This document shows, one piece after another, positions 60,401 through 63,165 of a DNA stretch of 64,000 nt (positions within the stretch are counted from its first letter, which is position 1; every line of letters starts with the position of its first letter). The notes beneath the pieces were generated by a model. It made no database searches. It saw nothing but the letters and a program-made list of their open reading frames with translations, and was not told the origin of the DNA. The stretch lies in NCBI GenBank assembly GCA_026225945.1, contig JAMJFZ010003581.1, forward strand, positions 4,016,001 through 4,080,000. Direction: 5' to 3'. The position numbers were made by a program, and so were the translations under genes. This stretch comes from Cricetomys ansorgei. Lineage: Eukaryota > Chordata > Mammalia > Rodentia > Nesomyidae.

Positions 60401-62765
60401 TCATGAGACTGAATGGAGTCACAGAATAAACTCTGGCCATTAAAATAGGAGCAGAATTAGTGCCTGTCCATTCTCAGCCAAAGGAAGTCATTGTGAAGGA
60501 AGCCTGTGTAAAGGTCTCCAGAGTTTCATGTCCTTGTTGCTCGGAATGGGTACATTTGAAGTAGGATCTCATCCATCAGCTGGTACCTGAGGGATGGCCA
60601 CAGACATAGTCCCCTTGCCAACATGCAATGGGTATGTTGCATGTAGAAGAAACGTGAGTTCTCAATGACACAGAGCTTGTGTGAAATGATCCCTTTTTAT
60701 AGCATGATCTACCTACCTGACCTGCCCCTCTCCCTGTTTATACTCCCAGATACCAGAAAGCTCATTTACATGTGGTGGCCTTCACTCTGATGAGCCTAGT
60801 GGGACTGTGCAAACACGGTGATGGGGATTTCAAGAGCTTCAGAAATCTCTTCAGTTCTTTCTTCTCTGCGGGATCTCTGTAAGCCATCTGAAGCAGCACT
60901 TCATATTCCTGGACTAGAGGTGGAGAGGGAGGTTATTAAAAGGTACCTGCCTGTGGGGAAGATCAATTGGCAGTCATCACGTTCTATTTAGAGATCCTGG
61001 ACTGTACTGATAGCTGTCTCCACCATTCAGCACATCCAGACATTAACTCAACATGTGTACATGCAGACATGCCTCACACATGCCTCATACAGATCTCTCC
61101 TCCCACTTCTGCCAGGCCAATGTCTCTCTGTCCTACCCCAGACTCAAGTGAGAACACGCTTTCTTCTCCCATCTTTCTTCTTCCCTACCCCAACTTGGGT
61201 TTCCTTGAAGTGTCTCCAACATAAAACTCCAACTTCACCCTTTCCAAAGAACTTGTTTTTAAAAATGTTCCATTAATAATTAGTGGGGGAGAGGGGGGGT
61301 TGGGGATTTGCTTGAAATACAAAAGTGAAACACGAACAGATCTTAGCTTGTGCCTGTGCACACTGACCTCCAGCTACTTATGTCTGAAAATAAAGACTTC
61401 TCCTTTCTTTCCAGCGAAGGCAAGCTTTCTGTACGCAGGGTTCCCGGTGTCCTTGGCTTCCCCACGCCATGCTTGTTTTTACCTTGGGCCTTTACACATG
61501 CTAGCTCTGCAGCCAGACCGACTGGGCTCAGATCTTGGCTACAGCTCCCTCAGGCCTTGGGAGGGCTCCCTAAAGATGGGGAACAGGGCAAATGTGACCC
61601 TGGTCACTTTCTCAGAGGCTAATGGCACTGAAACTAGATAAACTAGGCTCAGTGCTATCTTACAGCCCCTAGCTCTGGAGCCTAGTTTCGTTATGTCTAA
61701 AGTAAAGATGCTCTTGAACAACCAAAGGGTAAACGTGAGGGTTTAATCCATACAATAGAATGAAACGCAGCCTTGTATACTGACAGGCTGAGTATTTTTA
61801 ATGTCATTGTTATTGTTGGGGAGATCTTGTTTGTAGCATTCCGTATTGGGACTTTTGTTTCAATGCCCCTAGAGTGGGGACATGTTTTAGGCTATGGCTA
61901 GCACATGGCTGTATGTCATGGAAGTGTATTTACATGCACTGTGTGTCAGAAAGGCTTTTGTGGACTGACCTTAGAACCTATCAATCATCTGTGTGGATCG
62001 CTGATTTTAAAAGGAAATATATTCAGTGCTTTAGACATCAGGCCTACGTGTTAAAACTGACACCAGGACTCATCCCTCAGCTGAGAGCTCTGCCCATTAA
62101 TTACCTCCCAAGGAGGAAGGCACAAAAGAAAAAGAACAAAGAGCAGACTCCCGTGGGATGTGGGGCAAGATGCTCATCTTTATTGTCAGCTTGCCTGGAT
62201 TTGTCATCACCTAGGAGACGCACCTCTGTATGTGTACTTGAAGGGGTTTCTGGAGACACATTTAACCGAGGCGAGAAAACCCACCCTGAATGTGGATGGC
62301 ACTGTACTATAAGCCGGGGAAAAGGGAAAAAGGAGAAAGCAAGCTGAGCATCAGCATCCACCCCGAAGCTTCCTGAATGTGGACACAGTATGACCAGCTG
62401 CCTCAGACTCCGGCTGCCATTCCTTCCTGGCAAGACAGACTTCCTGGCCTCAGAAATCATGGACCCAAATGCGCCAGTCCTTCAGTGCAGTAGGCATTTG
62501 GTCAAAGCAACAAATACGCCAGCTAACACACTGTATCTTTATTTAATCCTCAAAAACGCCTTGCTCTTAAGAATTACTATTATTCTCATTTTATACATTG
62601 GGATAATTTCATAATGTGCCTAAGATCACCTGCCATTGCAGAGGTAGAAACTCTGTTTTCTTGGCACCAACGCCCAGAGTACCAGGCCATCCGCAGAGTC
62701 TTACCTGGGTGCTTTTTCTCAGCCACACTGACAACTCCTTCTGCTTTGTTGTCATAGTTTTTCTG
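35247..62765 (-). CDS. Adgrf1: Adgrf1 (GPR110) adhesion GPCR gene, 13 coding exons, 5' end missing, one frameshift
   Basis: Thirteen minus-strand exons join in consistent phase (61, 144, 174, 101, 59, 152, 164, 189, 1375, 42, 60, 67 and 74 coding bases) to a protein matching the ADGRF1/GPR110 family along its length. Known of the family: a plasma-membrane adhesion receptor with an extracellular SEA domain and an autoproteolytic GAIN domain, whose tethered peptide activates the seven-helix domain; N-docosahexaenoylethanolamine (synaptamide) is a reported ligand for GPR110. Seen here: domain order N-terminal region, Cys-rich segment, SEA, Cys-bearing segment, GAIN, GPS (CTHLTSF), 7TM, short tail ending LTQFLSTE. 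The total is 2662 bases, or 2661 (886 codons plus stop) without one extra base at 44447-44450. The signal-peptide exon is not in the window. As written, the frame is broken before the GPS, so this allele or assembly would not encode a receptor. The closely related Adgrf2, Adgrf4 and Adgrf5 are less likely, because the peptides match ADGRF1 in every exon. Confidence 0.95.
35755..35960 (-). mobile_element. L1 (Lx-type) 3' UTR fragment in last Adgrf1 intron
   Basis: TTAAGAAATTCATACCTGCA, GTATTTTGAGCCAATCATCC, ATGTGCACGGGTGTAGGACC and ATCTATTGGACATGAG match a common rodent L1 3' UTR segment in reverse. Confidence 0.55.
35965..36281 (+). mobile_element. Rodent LTR-like interspersed repeat, 3' end cut by LTR copy B
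   Basis: It starts TAGTGGTTTGAATGAGAATG and includes GATTAGGAGGTGTGGCC, AGTTCACTCTCTCTGCGCTT, GACTCTAACCCCGTGGAACC and CCTCAGTCATG. It stops exactly where LTR copy B begins. The usual end of this repeat (a TTATCACAGCAATAG-like stretch) is absent. The family is uncertain. Confidence 0.55.
36282..36602 (-). mobile_element. Solo LTR, copy B of the three-copy family, sense to Adgrf1
   Basis: It shares with copies A and C the blocks TGTCTGCAGGTGTTGG, TATGATCTGCACCTGAGG and TCAATAAAAACACCTGAGCT (minus strand). It sits in the last coding intron of Adgrf1 in the gene's own orientation, and abuts a truncated older repeat at 36281. Its upstream end is eroded by a short (TA)n at 36601-36620, so the exact border is approximate. 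Confidence 0.75.
37104..37170 (-). CDS. Adgrf1: Adgrf1 exon, middle of cytoplasmic tail
   Basis: The exon encodes PNSSDIVAKPKGLKPFNVLQ, then HK, plus the first base of a Gly codon. It matches human QNSSDLSAKPKFSKPFNPLQNKG. The acceptor is TTCTTTTGTGCAG and the donor is AAAG|GTGAGT. It enters in phase 0 and ends in phase 1. It is too short to appear in a simple open-frame scan. Confidence 0.92.
37395..38130 (+). mobile_element. MaLR-type LTR carrying a ~390-bp CT expansion, in an Adgrf1 intron
   Basis: Left of the CT tract is typical MaLR sequence (GAGATAACCATGATTATG, CTTGCTGGGCAGGGCACC). To its right is the usual LTR end (CTCCTGCCACCTGGACTTC, GAGTTGCTTTTTTCCTGATG, TTATCACAGAAACAGGAAG). The expected short CT stretch has grown to about 390 bases. 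It is antisense to Adgrf1. The left border is approximate. Confidence 0.65.
37579..37971 (+). repeat. Long polypyrimidine (CT/TCTG)n tract
   Basis: About 390 bases almost free of A on this strand: TCTC dinucleotides mixed with TGTCTC and TTCTCTG units. It translates in several frames as 100-150-codon Leu/Ser-rich open frames, which are repeat artefacts. On the Adgrf1 coding strand it is polypurine. Confidence 0.95.
38485..38610 (-). mobile_element. B2 SINE fragment, reverse orientation
   Basis: CCTGGAGTTACAGACGGTTA, AAAGTGGGTGCTGAGGACTG and TCTTAACCATTGAGCTTCTC form the 5' part of a B2, in an Adgrf1 intron, sense to the gene. Confidence 0.75.
38745..39066 (-). mobile_element. Rodent LTR-like interspersed repeat, reverse orientation
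   Basis: It has the familiar plus-strand order AAAGGAAAACATTTAACTGG, TTACAGTTTCAGAGGGTTAG, GAAGCCCGCCCCCAGTGACG, CCTCCAACAAGGCCACGCCC and TTCAAACCACCACAG. This is an abundant rodent repeat; I treat it as LTR-derived without naming a family. It lies in an Adgrf1 intron. Confidence 0.6.
39715..39774 (-). CDS. Adgrf1: Adgrf1 exon, start of cytoplasmic tail
   Basis: The exon is twenty codons, LRQLLSKKLTPLSSGKQTSK, in phase 0 at both ends. The acceptor is CGCCCTGACAG after a long poly-T tract on the coding strand, and the donor is AAG|GTAATG. It matches the juxtamembrane helix-8 region of ADGRF1. Reading through the donor stays open for more than 100 codons, but that extension has no family similarity. 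Confidence 0.92.
40146..40292 (-). mobile_element. B2-like SINE fragment with long poly-A tail, reverse orientation
   Basis: A run of T (40149-40170), then TCCCCTGGAATGGCTGTTAC, GTCGCCGTGTGGGTGCCGGG and ACCGAACCCAGGTCCGCTGC. The head is missing. Confidence 0.7.
40640..40790 (-). mobile_element. B1/B4-like SINE, reverse orientation
   Basis: TTGAAACAGGATCTCAGTGT, AAGCTGGCCTGGAATTTGCA, ATCCTCCTGCCTCAGCCTTC and ACCACTGCACCAGGCTT form a diverged reverse B1-derived element, next to a (TTGC)n run. Confidence 0.6.
40892..41219 (+). mobile_element. Solo LTR, copy C of a three-copy family, with flanking direct repeats
   Basis: The element starts TGTTGGGGAAGTTTATTTTT and ends ACTACA, about 328 bases. 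It carries the R-region style signal GAATCAATAAAACACCTGAG. It is flanked by the same 7 bases, TTAGTTC, at 40885-40891 and 41220-41226, a target-site duplication. It lies in an Adgrf1 intron, antisense to the gene. The TG...CA ends and internal AATAAA fit an endogenous-retrovirus LTR. The TGTTGGGG start is class-II-like, but the family name is not known to me. No internal retroviral genes are present. Confidence 0.8.
41385..41426 (-). CDS. Adgrf1: Adgrf1 42-bp microexon, second half of TM7
   Basis: The exon is exactly 14 codons, GFSIFCFGILLDNK, completing helix 7 after NAFQ of the previous exon. The acceptor TTTGGTTGTTGTTAAAG has a T-rich tract, and the donor is AAG|GTATGT. It is in phase 0 at both ends, so skipping would delete half of TM7 without shifting the frame. 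The family has the same 14 residues here (GFFILCFGILLDSK in human). Confidence 0.93.
41570..41705 (-). mobile_element. B1-like SINE, reverse orientation
   Basis: GGCCTCATGTTATAACCTGG, TACATAGGCCAGGCTAGCCA, CTGAGTGCTGGGATGACAGG form an old reverse B1-like element just upstream (in gene sense) of the 42-bp Adgrf1 exon. Confidence 0.55.
42240..42450 (+). mobile_element. MIR fragment in Adgrf1 intron
   Basis: AAGCATTTGCTGAGTATGAG, GTACCATGCCAGGTGCTAAG and CTCTGAATCCTCACAATTGA match the MIR 5' half and core. Confidence 0.65.
42640..42830 (+). mobile_element. hAT-type DNA transposon fossil (MER5-like)
   Basis: TAAGTCTTTTAGGCTTTGTA, ATGTACTTTAATGGGCGTGG, TTGTTGACAAAATCTGGCTG and TGGTGTCAGGCTGC follow the order of blocks in MER5-type non-autonomous Charlie elements (aggctttg, aatgggcgtgg, tttacaaaa, ggcc-rich end). 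It sits in the intron between the large exon and the 42-bp exon of Adgrf1. Confidence 0.5.
43197..44571 (-). CDS. Adgrf1: Adgrf1 large exon: GAIN domain, GPS and TM1-TM7 start; contains +1 frameshift
   Basis: The exon starts after GTGTTTCAG with DVISIADHILN and ends NAFQ at CAG|GTAAGA. It encodes the rest of GAIN, the GPS (CRCTHLTSFSMLM) and transmembrane helices: TM1 near VVKWITYIGLSVSIASLILC, TM2 LVNIALSLLVADVWF, TM3 to LLAYRIILLFHH, TM4 IGFCLGYGCPLLIS, TM5 LLAFAVPALTIVGVN, TM6 LLILTPLLGLTWGFG, and the first half of TM7. The TM3-ECL2 disulfide cysteines (SGVC and SACWL) are present. The length is 1375 bases, one more than a multiple of three, although both ends are phase 0. The frame that enters reads to LEDIST and then runs off to TAA at 44419-44421. 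One base over, it continues as LIPSTALPLNIS without any further break. The surplus base lies in CCCC (44447-44450). Otherwise the exon aligns to the human peptide without gaps. Confidence 0.96.
43980..44000 (-). other. Adgrf1: GPS autoproteolysis motif of Adgrf1
   Basis: The codons read C-T-H-L-T-S-F. In the adhesion-receptor family, cleavage occurs between Leu and Thr (here between bases 43989 and 43988). This frees the tethered agonist that begins TSFSMLMAPFVPP. All key residues (His, Leu, Thr) are intact, so the cleavage chemistry would be preserved if the upstream frame were restored or if the frameshift is an artefact. Confidence 0.93.
44447..44450 (-). other. Adgrf1: Frameshift site in Adgrf1 (four C where three are expected)
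   Basis: On the coding strand the sequence is AGCACCCCTCATACC. With three C it would read S-T-L-I-P, matching the family's S-T-L-V-P. With four it reads S-T-P-H-T and stops nine residues into the shifted frame at 44419-44421. The predicted product would keep the N-terminal region, SEA and part of GAIN, but lose the GPS and all seven helices. Whether this is real or a sequencing or assembly error cannot be told from the window. Confidence 0.93.
44755..44945 (+). mobile_element. B2/B3-like SINE
   Basis: GGTAAATGCATCTGCTTCCA, CCTGGTGACCTGAGTTTGAT and TCTGGTCTCCATTCACG, with tail GATAAATAAAATG. It is in the intron before the large Adgrf1 exon. Confidence 0.7.
45513..45655. mobile_element. Chimera of B2 head (+) and B1 (reverse)
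   Basis: The first ~60 bases are a plus-strand B2 head (GCTGCAGAGATGGCTCAGAT, GAGCACTTACTGCTCTTTCA). From about 45575 the sequence becomes a reversed B1 (GGCCTCAAATTCACTCCTC, AATTACAGGCCTGTGCCACC). Either one inserted into the other or a deletion joined them. Confidence 0.65.
45690..46165 (-). mobile_element. L1 (Lx-type) 3' UTR fragment in Adgrf1 intron
   Basis: AACACAAAACTGGAAACCAT, AATACATACTCAAAGGACCT, AAGAGCCTCCAAAAGTGCCA and ACTGCTGGGCATGAGGCTTA are familiar from rodent L1 3' ends. It has no coding capacity, and the orientation is inferred. Confidence 0.5.
46278..46360 (+). mobile_element. ID-like SINE fragment
   Basis: CTGGGAGTATAGCTCAGTAA, CTGGCAAGCATTGAGCCCTA and GGTTCAATCCTCAATATG form a tRNA-derived head without full tRNA folding. 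Confidence 0.6.
46612..46795 (+). mobile_element. B1-like SINE
   Basis: AGCCTGGGTGTAGTGCTGTG, CCTGTAATCATAGTGCTCGG, AAGGCCAGTCTGGCCTATAT and GTGAGACCCAGTCTCAG, then an A-rich tail (AAATAAAATAAAATT). It lies next to the donor of the Adgrf1 exon at 46817. Confidence 0.7.
46817..47005 (-). CDS. Adgrf1: Adgrf1 exon, N-terminal helices of GAIN domain
   Basis: The exon is 63 codons, symmetric and in phase 0: NFNMIAGNITEADVSSLVRN...SPSTTVGNLASVVSLLSNIS...SNFTLK. This is the alpha-helical GAIN subdomain A, with several Asn-glycosylation motifs (NIT, NIS, NFT). The acceptor is preceded by an A/T-rich tract ending TTTTTAG, and the donor is AAG|GTACGA. It matches human throughout. Confidence 0.95.
47675..47840 (+). 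mobile_element. MIR fragment in Adgrf1 intron
   Basis: TTCTAGGCACTATGCTAAAT, GAAGTGGTGTTATCACTGAT and TTAGCACTAAGGAAACTGGA match the MIR layout. Confidence 0.6.
48586..48678 (+). repeat. Compound microsatellite (AT)n(AG)n(AC)n
   Basis: About 40 bases of AT are followed without a break by about 40 of AG and then about 12 of AC, ending CATATG. It lies in the Adgrf1 intron between 47006 and 49014. Confidence 0.97.
49015..49178 (-). CDS. Adgrf1: Adgrf1 exon, Cys-bearing segment between SEA and GAIN
   Basis: The exon encodes APCNSISFGFGSEDDEYILP, then CSSGFTGSITVRCQSS, then VIRESCVLFQLAELKK. The four cysteines align with human ADGRF1. The acceptor is GCTGTTTTCCAG. The donor is AAG|GTGACT, a relatively weak match to consensus. 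It ends on a codon boundary. Confidence 0.95.
49488..49860 (+). mobile_element. B3/B4-like SINE in Adgrf1 intron
   Basis: GCCAGGGGAGATGGCTCAGT, GCAGTAATCTGACCCTGTAA, CATTTGGGAGGCAGAAGCAG and GGGCCTCCACTCATGCTAGC form a composite B4-type element. Confidence 0.65.
50330..50670 (+). mobile_element. Ancient L1 (L1M-like) pieces
   Basis: The first part (TCTTTCTGTGTCTGGCTTAC, ATAATATCCTCTAGTCTTAC) reads as the reverse of an L1 3' end. The second part (AAGAAATCACAAATGTTTGA, CTAATTACATCATTACACAA, GTGTTTAATTAAAAAG) reads forward as an old L1 3' UTR. There are probably two fragments in opposite orientation. Confidence 0.5.
50690..50800 (+). mobile_element. B1-like SINE
   Basis: ATTAGGCATAGTCATGCACA, ATAATCCCAAGACTC, AGCCAGTCTGAGCTACAGAG and ACTCCCTCTCAGGAC form a diverged B1. 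It is directly followed by a purine-rich tail and then an inverted B1 at 50868. Confidence 0.65.
50868..51006 (-). mobile_element. B1 SINE, reverse orientation
   Basis: GTCGAGACAAACCCTGGCTG, CTGTAGACCAGGCTGGCCTT and TGCCTCTGCCTCCCGAGTGC form a clear reverse B1. With the plus-oriented B1 at 50690 it forms an inverted pair within an Adgrf1 intron. Confidence 0.88.
51008..51340 (+). mobile_element. MaLR/MT-type LTR in Adgrf1 intron
   Basis: Features include AATCATCAGCATCAACTAG, TGGATTTTCTTAACTGGG, GAAGACCCACCCTGACTG, TGTGACTAGCTGCTTCCAAT and GGCAAATAAACCCTCTCTCC. These correspond to the 5' part, middle and polyadenylation region of MT-like LTRs. A (TA)n at 51331-51355 follows directly. Confidence 0.65.
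51331..51355 (+). repeat. (TA)n microsatellite
   Basis: About 12 TA units directly after the MaLR-type LTR. Confidence 0.93.
51726..51877 (-). CDS. Adgrf1: Adgrf1 exon, SEA domain second half
   Basis: The exon encodes EGSIIAGFEVTGSGSTAELLSA...FRVFGR. The GSIIA turn sits where SEA domains carry the G-S self-cleavage motif (typically G-S-V-V-V), so cleavage here is plausible but not proven by sequence. The acceptor is CCTCCCTGCAG and the donor is AGAG|GTAACG. It enters in phase 2 and leaves in phase 1. The translation is uninterrupted. Confidence 0.95.
52280..52590 (+). mobile_element. B3/B4-like SINE in Adgrf1 intron
   Basis: GAGACGGCTCAGTGAATAAG, CGAGTTCAAATCCCCAGTAG, ATACCCGTAACCCAGCACTA, then a CA-rich 3' end (ACACACACACATACACAC). 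Confidence 0.65.
53209..53266 (+). repeat. (AC)n microsatellite
   Basis: About 28 AC units with one AGAC interruption. Confidence 0.97.
53490..53635 (-). mobile_element. B1-like SINE, reverse orientation
   Basis: AGACGAGGTCTCACTCTATC, CATGCTGGCCTAGAAGTCAC, CCTAAGTGCTGAGACCACGG and GTGTGAGCTCCCCTAG form a diverged reverse B1. Confidence 0.65.
53725..53930 (-). mobile_element. B2 SINE, reverse orientation
   Basis: TTTTTTATTATGTGTACATG, CCCCTGGAGCTAGAGTTACA, GGTTGTGAACCACCTGATGT and GGTGCTGGGACCCTAACTCA form a reversed B2. Confidence 0.8.
54083..54235 (-). mobile_element. B1-like SINE, reverse orientation
   Basis: It starts TTTTGTTTTGAGACAGGGTC, then CCCTGTGTAACCCAGGCTAA, and ends GCATGCACCACCACGCCTGG. 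The middle is diverged. Confidence 0.65.
54903..54950 (+). repeat. (TG)24 microsatellite
   Basis: A perfect TG run of about 48 bases, in the Adgrf1 intron between 51878 and 55327. Confidence 0.97.
55328..55386 (-). CDS. Adgrf1: Adgrf1 exon, middle of SEA domain
   Basis: This 59-base exon encodes LKEAYRGIPGFESVRVTQF plus two bases of an Arg codon. GFESVRVTQFR is nearly the same as human. The acceptor is TTTTCTTCCTAAG and the donor is TTTCG|GTAAGT. It covers the strand leading into the usual SEA self-cleavage loop, which is completed by the next exon. Confidence 0.95.
55563..55602 (+). repeat. (CA)n microsatellite
   Basis: CA run with TACA and GTACA interruptions, close to the SEA-domain exon at 55328. 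Confidence 0.92.
55640..55935 (+). mobile_element. B3/B4-like SINE in Adgrf1 intron
   Basis: GGCTGGTGAGATGGCCTTGT, GAGGACTTGAGTTCAGATTC, ACAACTGTAATCCTAGTGCT and GAGACCTTGTCTCAAACTAA form a composite B4-type element. Confidence 0.65.
56348..56520 (+). mobile_element. B2 SINE
   Basis: GATGGAGGAGATGGCTCAGC, GAACCTGAGTTCTTTGTTC and TGACGCCCTCTTCTGGACAC. Its tail continues into a (CA)n at 56522-56560. Confidence 0.8.
56522..56560 (+). repeat. (AC)19 microsatellite
   Basis: A perfect AC run at the end of the B2 at 56348. Confidence 0.97.
56600..56900 (+). mobile_element. B4-like SINE in Adgrf1 intron
   Basis: GAGCTAGGGTATTAGTTCAG, GACCTGAGTTTGAGCCCCAG, ATGCTTACAATCCCAGCACA and AGAGGCTG-poor tail AAGGAAGGGGAGGGGAC. 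The head is ID-like and the body is B1-derived. Confidence 0.55.
57029..57129 (-). CDS. Adgrf1: Adgrf1 exon, start of SEA domain
   Basis: The exon encodes KVWGTFKIEEEFTNDLWNSS...TTEIENQ, the first helix-strand part of the SEA domain. It has Asn-X-Ser/Thr glycosylation motifs at NSS and NYT. The acceptor is CATTTCCCACAG and the donor is CAA|GTAAGC. It enters in phase 1 and ends on a codon boundary, which the next exon continues. Confidence 0.95.
57379..57412 (+). repeat. (GT)17 microsatellite
   Basis: A perfect GT run followed by ACACAGAG. Confidence 0.97.
57445..57668 (-). mobile_element. Rodent SINE-related repeat, reverse orientation
   Basis: GTGTCTCACTGAACCTGGAG, CTCACTGGTTCAGGTAGATG, AGATTAACAGGCATGTACCA and TGACTGGGCTATCTCCCTAG. 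It resembles the pieces at about 17060-17300 and 55050-55230. The family name is uncertain. Confidence 0.5.
58375..58495 (-). mobile_element. B1-like SINE, reverse orientation
   Basis: AGACTGTCCTAGAACTCACC, CCAAGCTGGCCTCAATCTCA and GAATGTTAGGAGTACAGATG, ending near CACCACACTTGG, form an old reverse B1. It follows a (CTT/CCT)n tract. Confidence 0.6.
58614..58710 (+). repeat. Mosaic (TG)/(TA)/(CA) microsatellite
   Basis: TGTGTGTGTGCG, TATATATGTG, TATACATACACATC and CATATACATATATG, in an Adgrf1 intron. Confidence 0.92.
59167..59340 (-). CDS. Adgrf1: Adgrf1 exon, cysteine-rich segment
   Basis: The exon encodes a compact Cys-rich segment with CACEDGYMWFPPSC, LDPQNCYLNT, LPSCNCPLKG and SVNFCERA. 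The cysteine spacing is identical to human ADGRF1. The acceptor is CTATATGTAG and the donor is GCAA|GTAAGT. It enters in phase 1 and leaves in phase 1. In adhesion-F receptors this segment precedes the SEA domain in the extracellular region. There is no break. Confidence 0.96.
59728..59940 (+). mobile_element. B2-like SINE
   Basis: GGGACATGGCTCAGTGTTTA, AGAGCATCGTGCTGCTCCAC and TCCAGTTCCAGGAGATCCGA, with tail CACATACATACATGC. It is in the intron 5' of the Cys-rich Adgrf1 exon. Confidence 0.75.
60770..60913 (-). CDS. Adgrf1: Adgrf1 exon, N-terminal region upstream of the Cys-rich segment
   Basis: The exon encodes 47 full codons starting QEYEVLLQMAYRD and ending IRVKATT, matching the family's EEYQLLLQVTYRD...IIRAKATT. 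The acceptor is CCTCTAG after a C/T-rich tract. The donor is ACAT|GTAAAT, which has T instead of the usual G at the last exon base. As a result the split codon at the next junction reads TAC (Tyr), where human has GAC (Asp). No stop interrupts the frame. Confidence 0.88.
62170..62470 (+). mobile_element. MaLR/MT-type LTR fragment in Adgrf1 intron
   Basis: It has ATTGTCAGCTTGCCTGGATT, AACCGAGGCGAGAAAACCCA, GGAGAAAGCAAGCTGAGC and AGTATGACCAGCTGCCTCAG, the middle of an MT-like LTR. It resembles the copy at 51008. The 3' end, with the AATAAA region, is missing or diverged. Confidence 0.6.
62490..62690 (+). mobile_element. MIR fragment next to the first Adgrf1 exon in the window
   Basis: ATCTTTATTTAATCCTCAAA, CTATTATTCTCATTTTATAC and TGCCTAAGATCACCTGCCAT match the MIR core. 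It ends a few bases from the donor of the exon at 62705. Confidence 0.65.
62705..62765 (-). CDS. Adgrf1: Adgrf1 exon for mature N-terminus (first coding exon in window)
   Basis: The exon encodes QKNYDNKAEG...EKKHP, a lysine-rich, low-conservation stretch just after the signal peptide. The acceptor is CTTTCTAG and the donor is CAG|GTAAGA. It starts in phase 0 and ends in phase 1, so the last G joins the next exon to make Val. The acceptor is a tandem TAGCAG, so exon starts at 62765 and 62762 are both possible and differ by one Gln. The assignment rests on the KKHP-V-QEY junction matching the family and on the matching phase, since the exon itself is short and divergent. Confidence 0.8.
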
Positions 62766-63165
62766 CTAGAAAGGAGAGAAGTTAGCTATGGTGAGAGTCT
62801 GAGATCTGCAAATCCTGAGGCCTGTTGAGCTTCCCAACTCAAACTGAACTGAAGCCAAGGATTGTGGGAGGTGACCAAGAAAGGACTTGCCTTTTGGGAA
62901 GGCTTTGTCGAGGCTCTTTTGAGCACAGGCCTGGAGGGAGTGGGGTGTGCCCGCAGGAAGAGCTTTGCAGGAGGCAGGAACAGTATGCATGCAGGCTCAG
63001 TGCTATGAATGTGCCCAGCTGTGGAGACAGAGTAGGGGACTGGAGAGCATGAGGACACAGCTGAAGGGAGAAGAGCAAGAGGTGGGGCCCAGAGTCCACA
63101 GAGGCAGGTCATATAGATCTATCAGGTCACAGAAAGGAGATTTTAACTTTTGGTGGGCAGGGGAG

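Noticed and set aside
62786..63112. A minus-strand frame starting MTCLCGLWAPPLALLPSAVS that resembles a signal peptide, considered as Adgrf1 exon 1.
   Set aside because: It does not resemble the family's N-terminus and has no donor in the right phase. The true first coding exon is probably outside the window.
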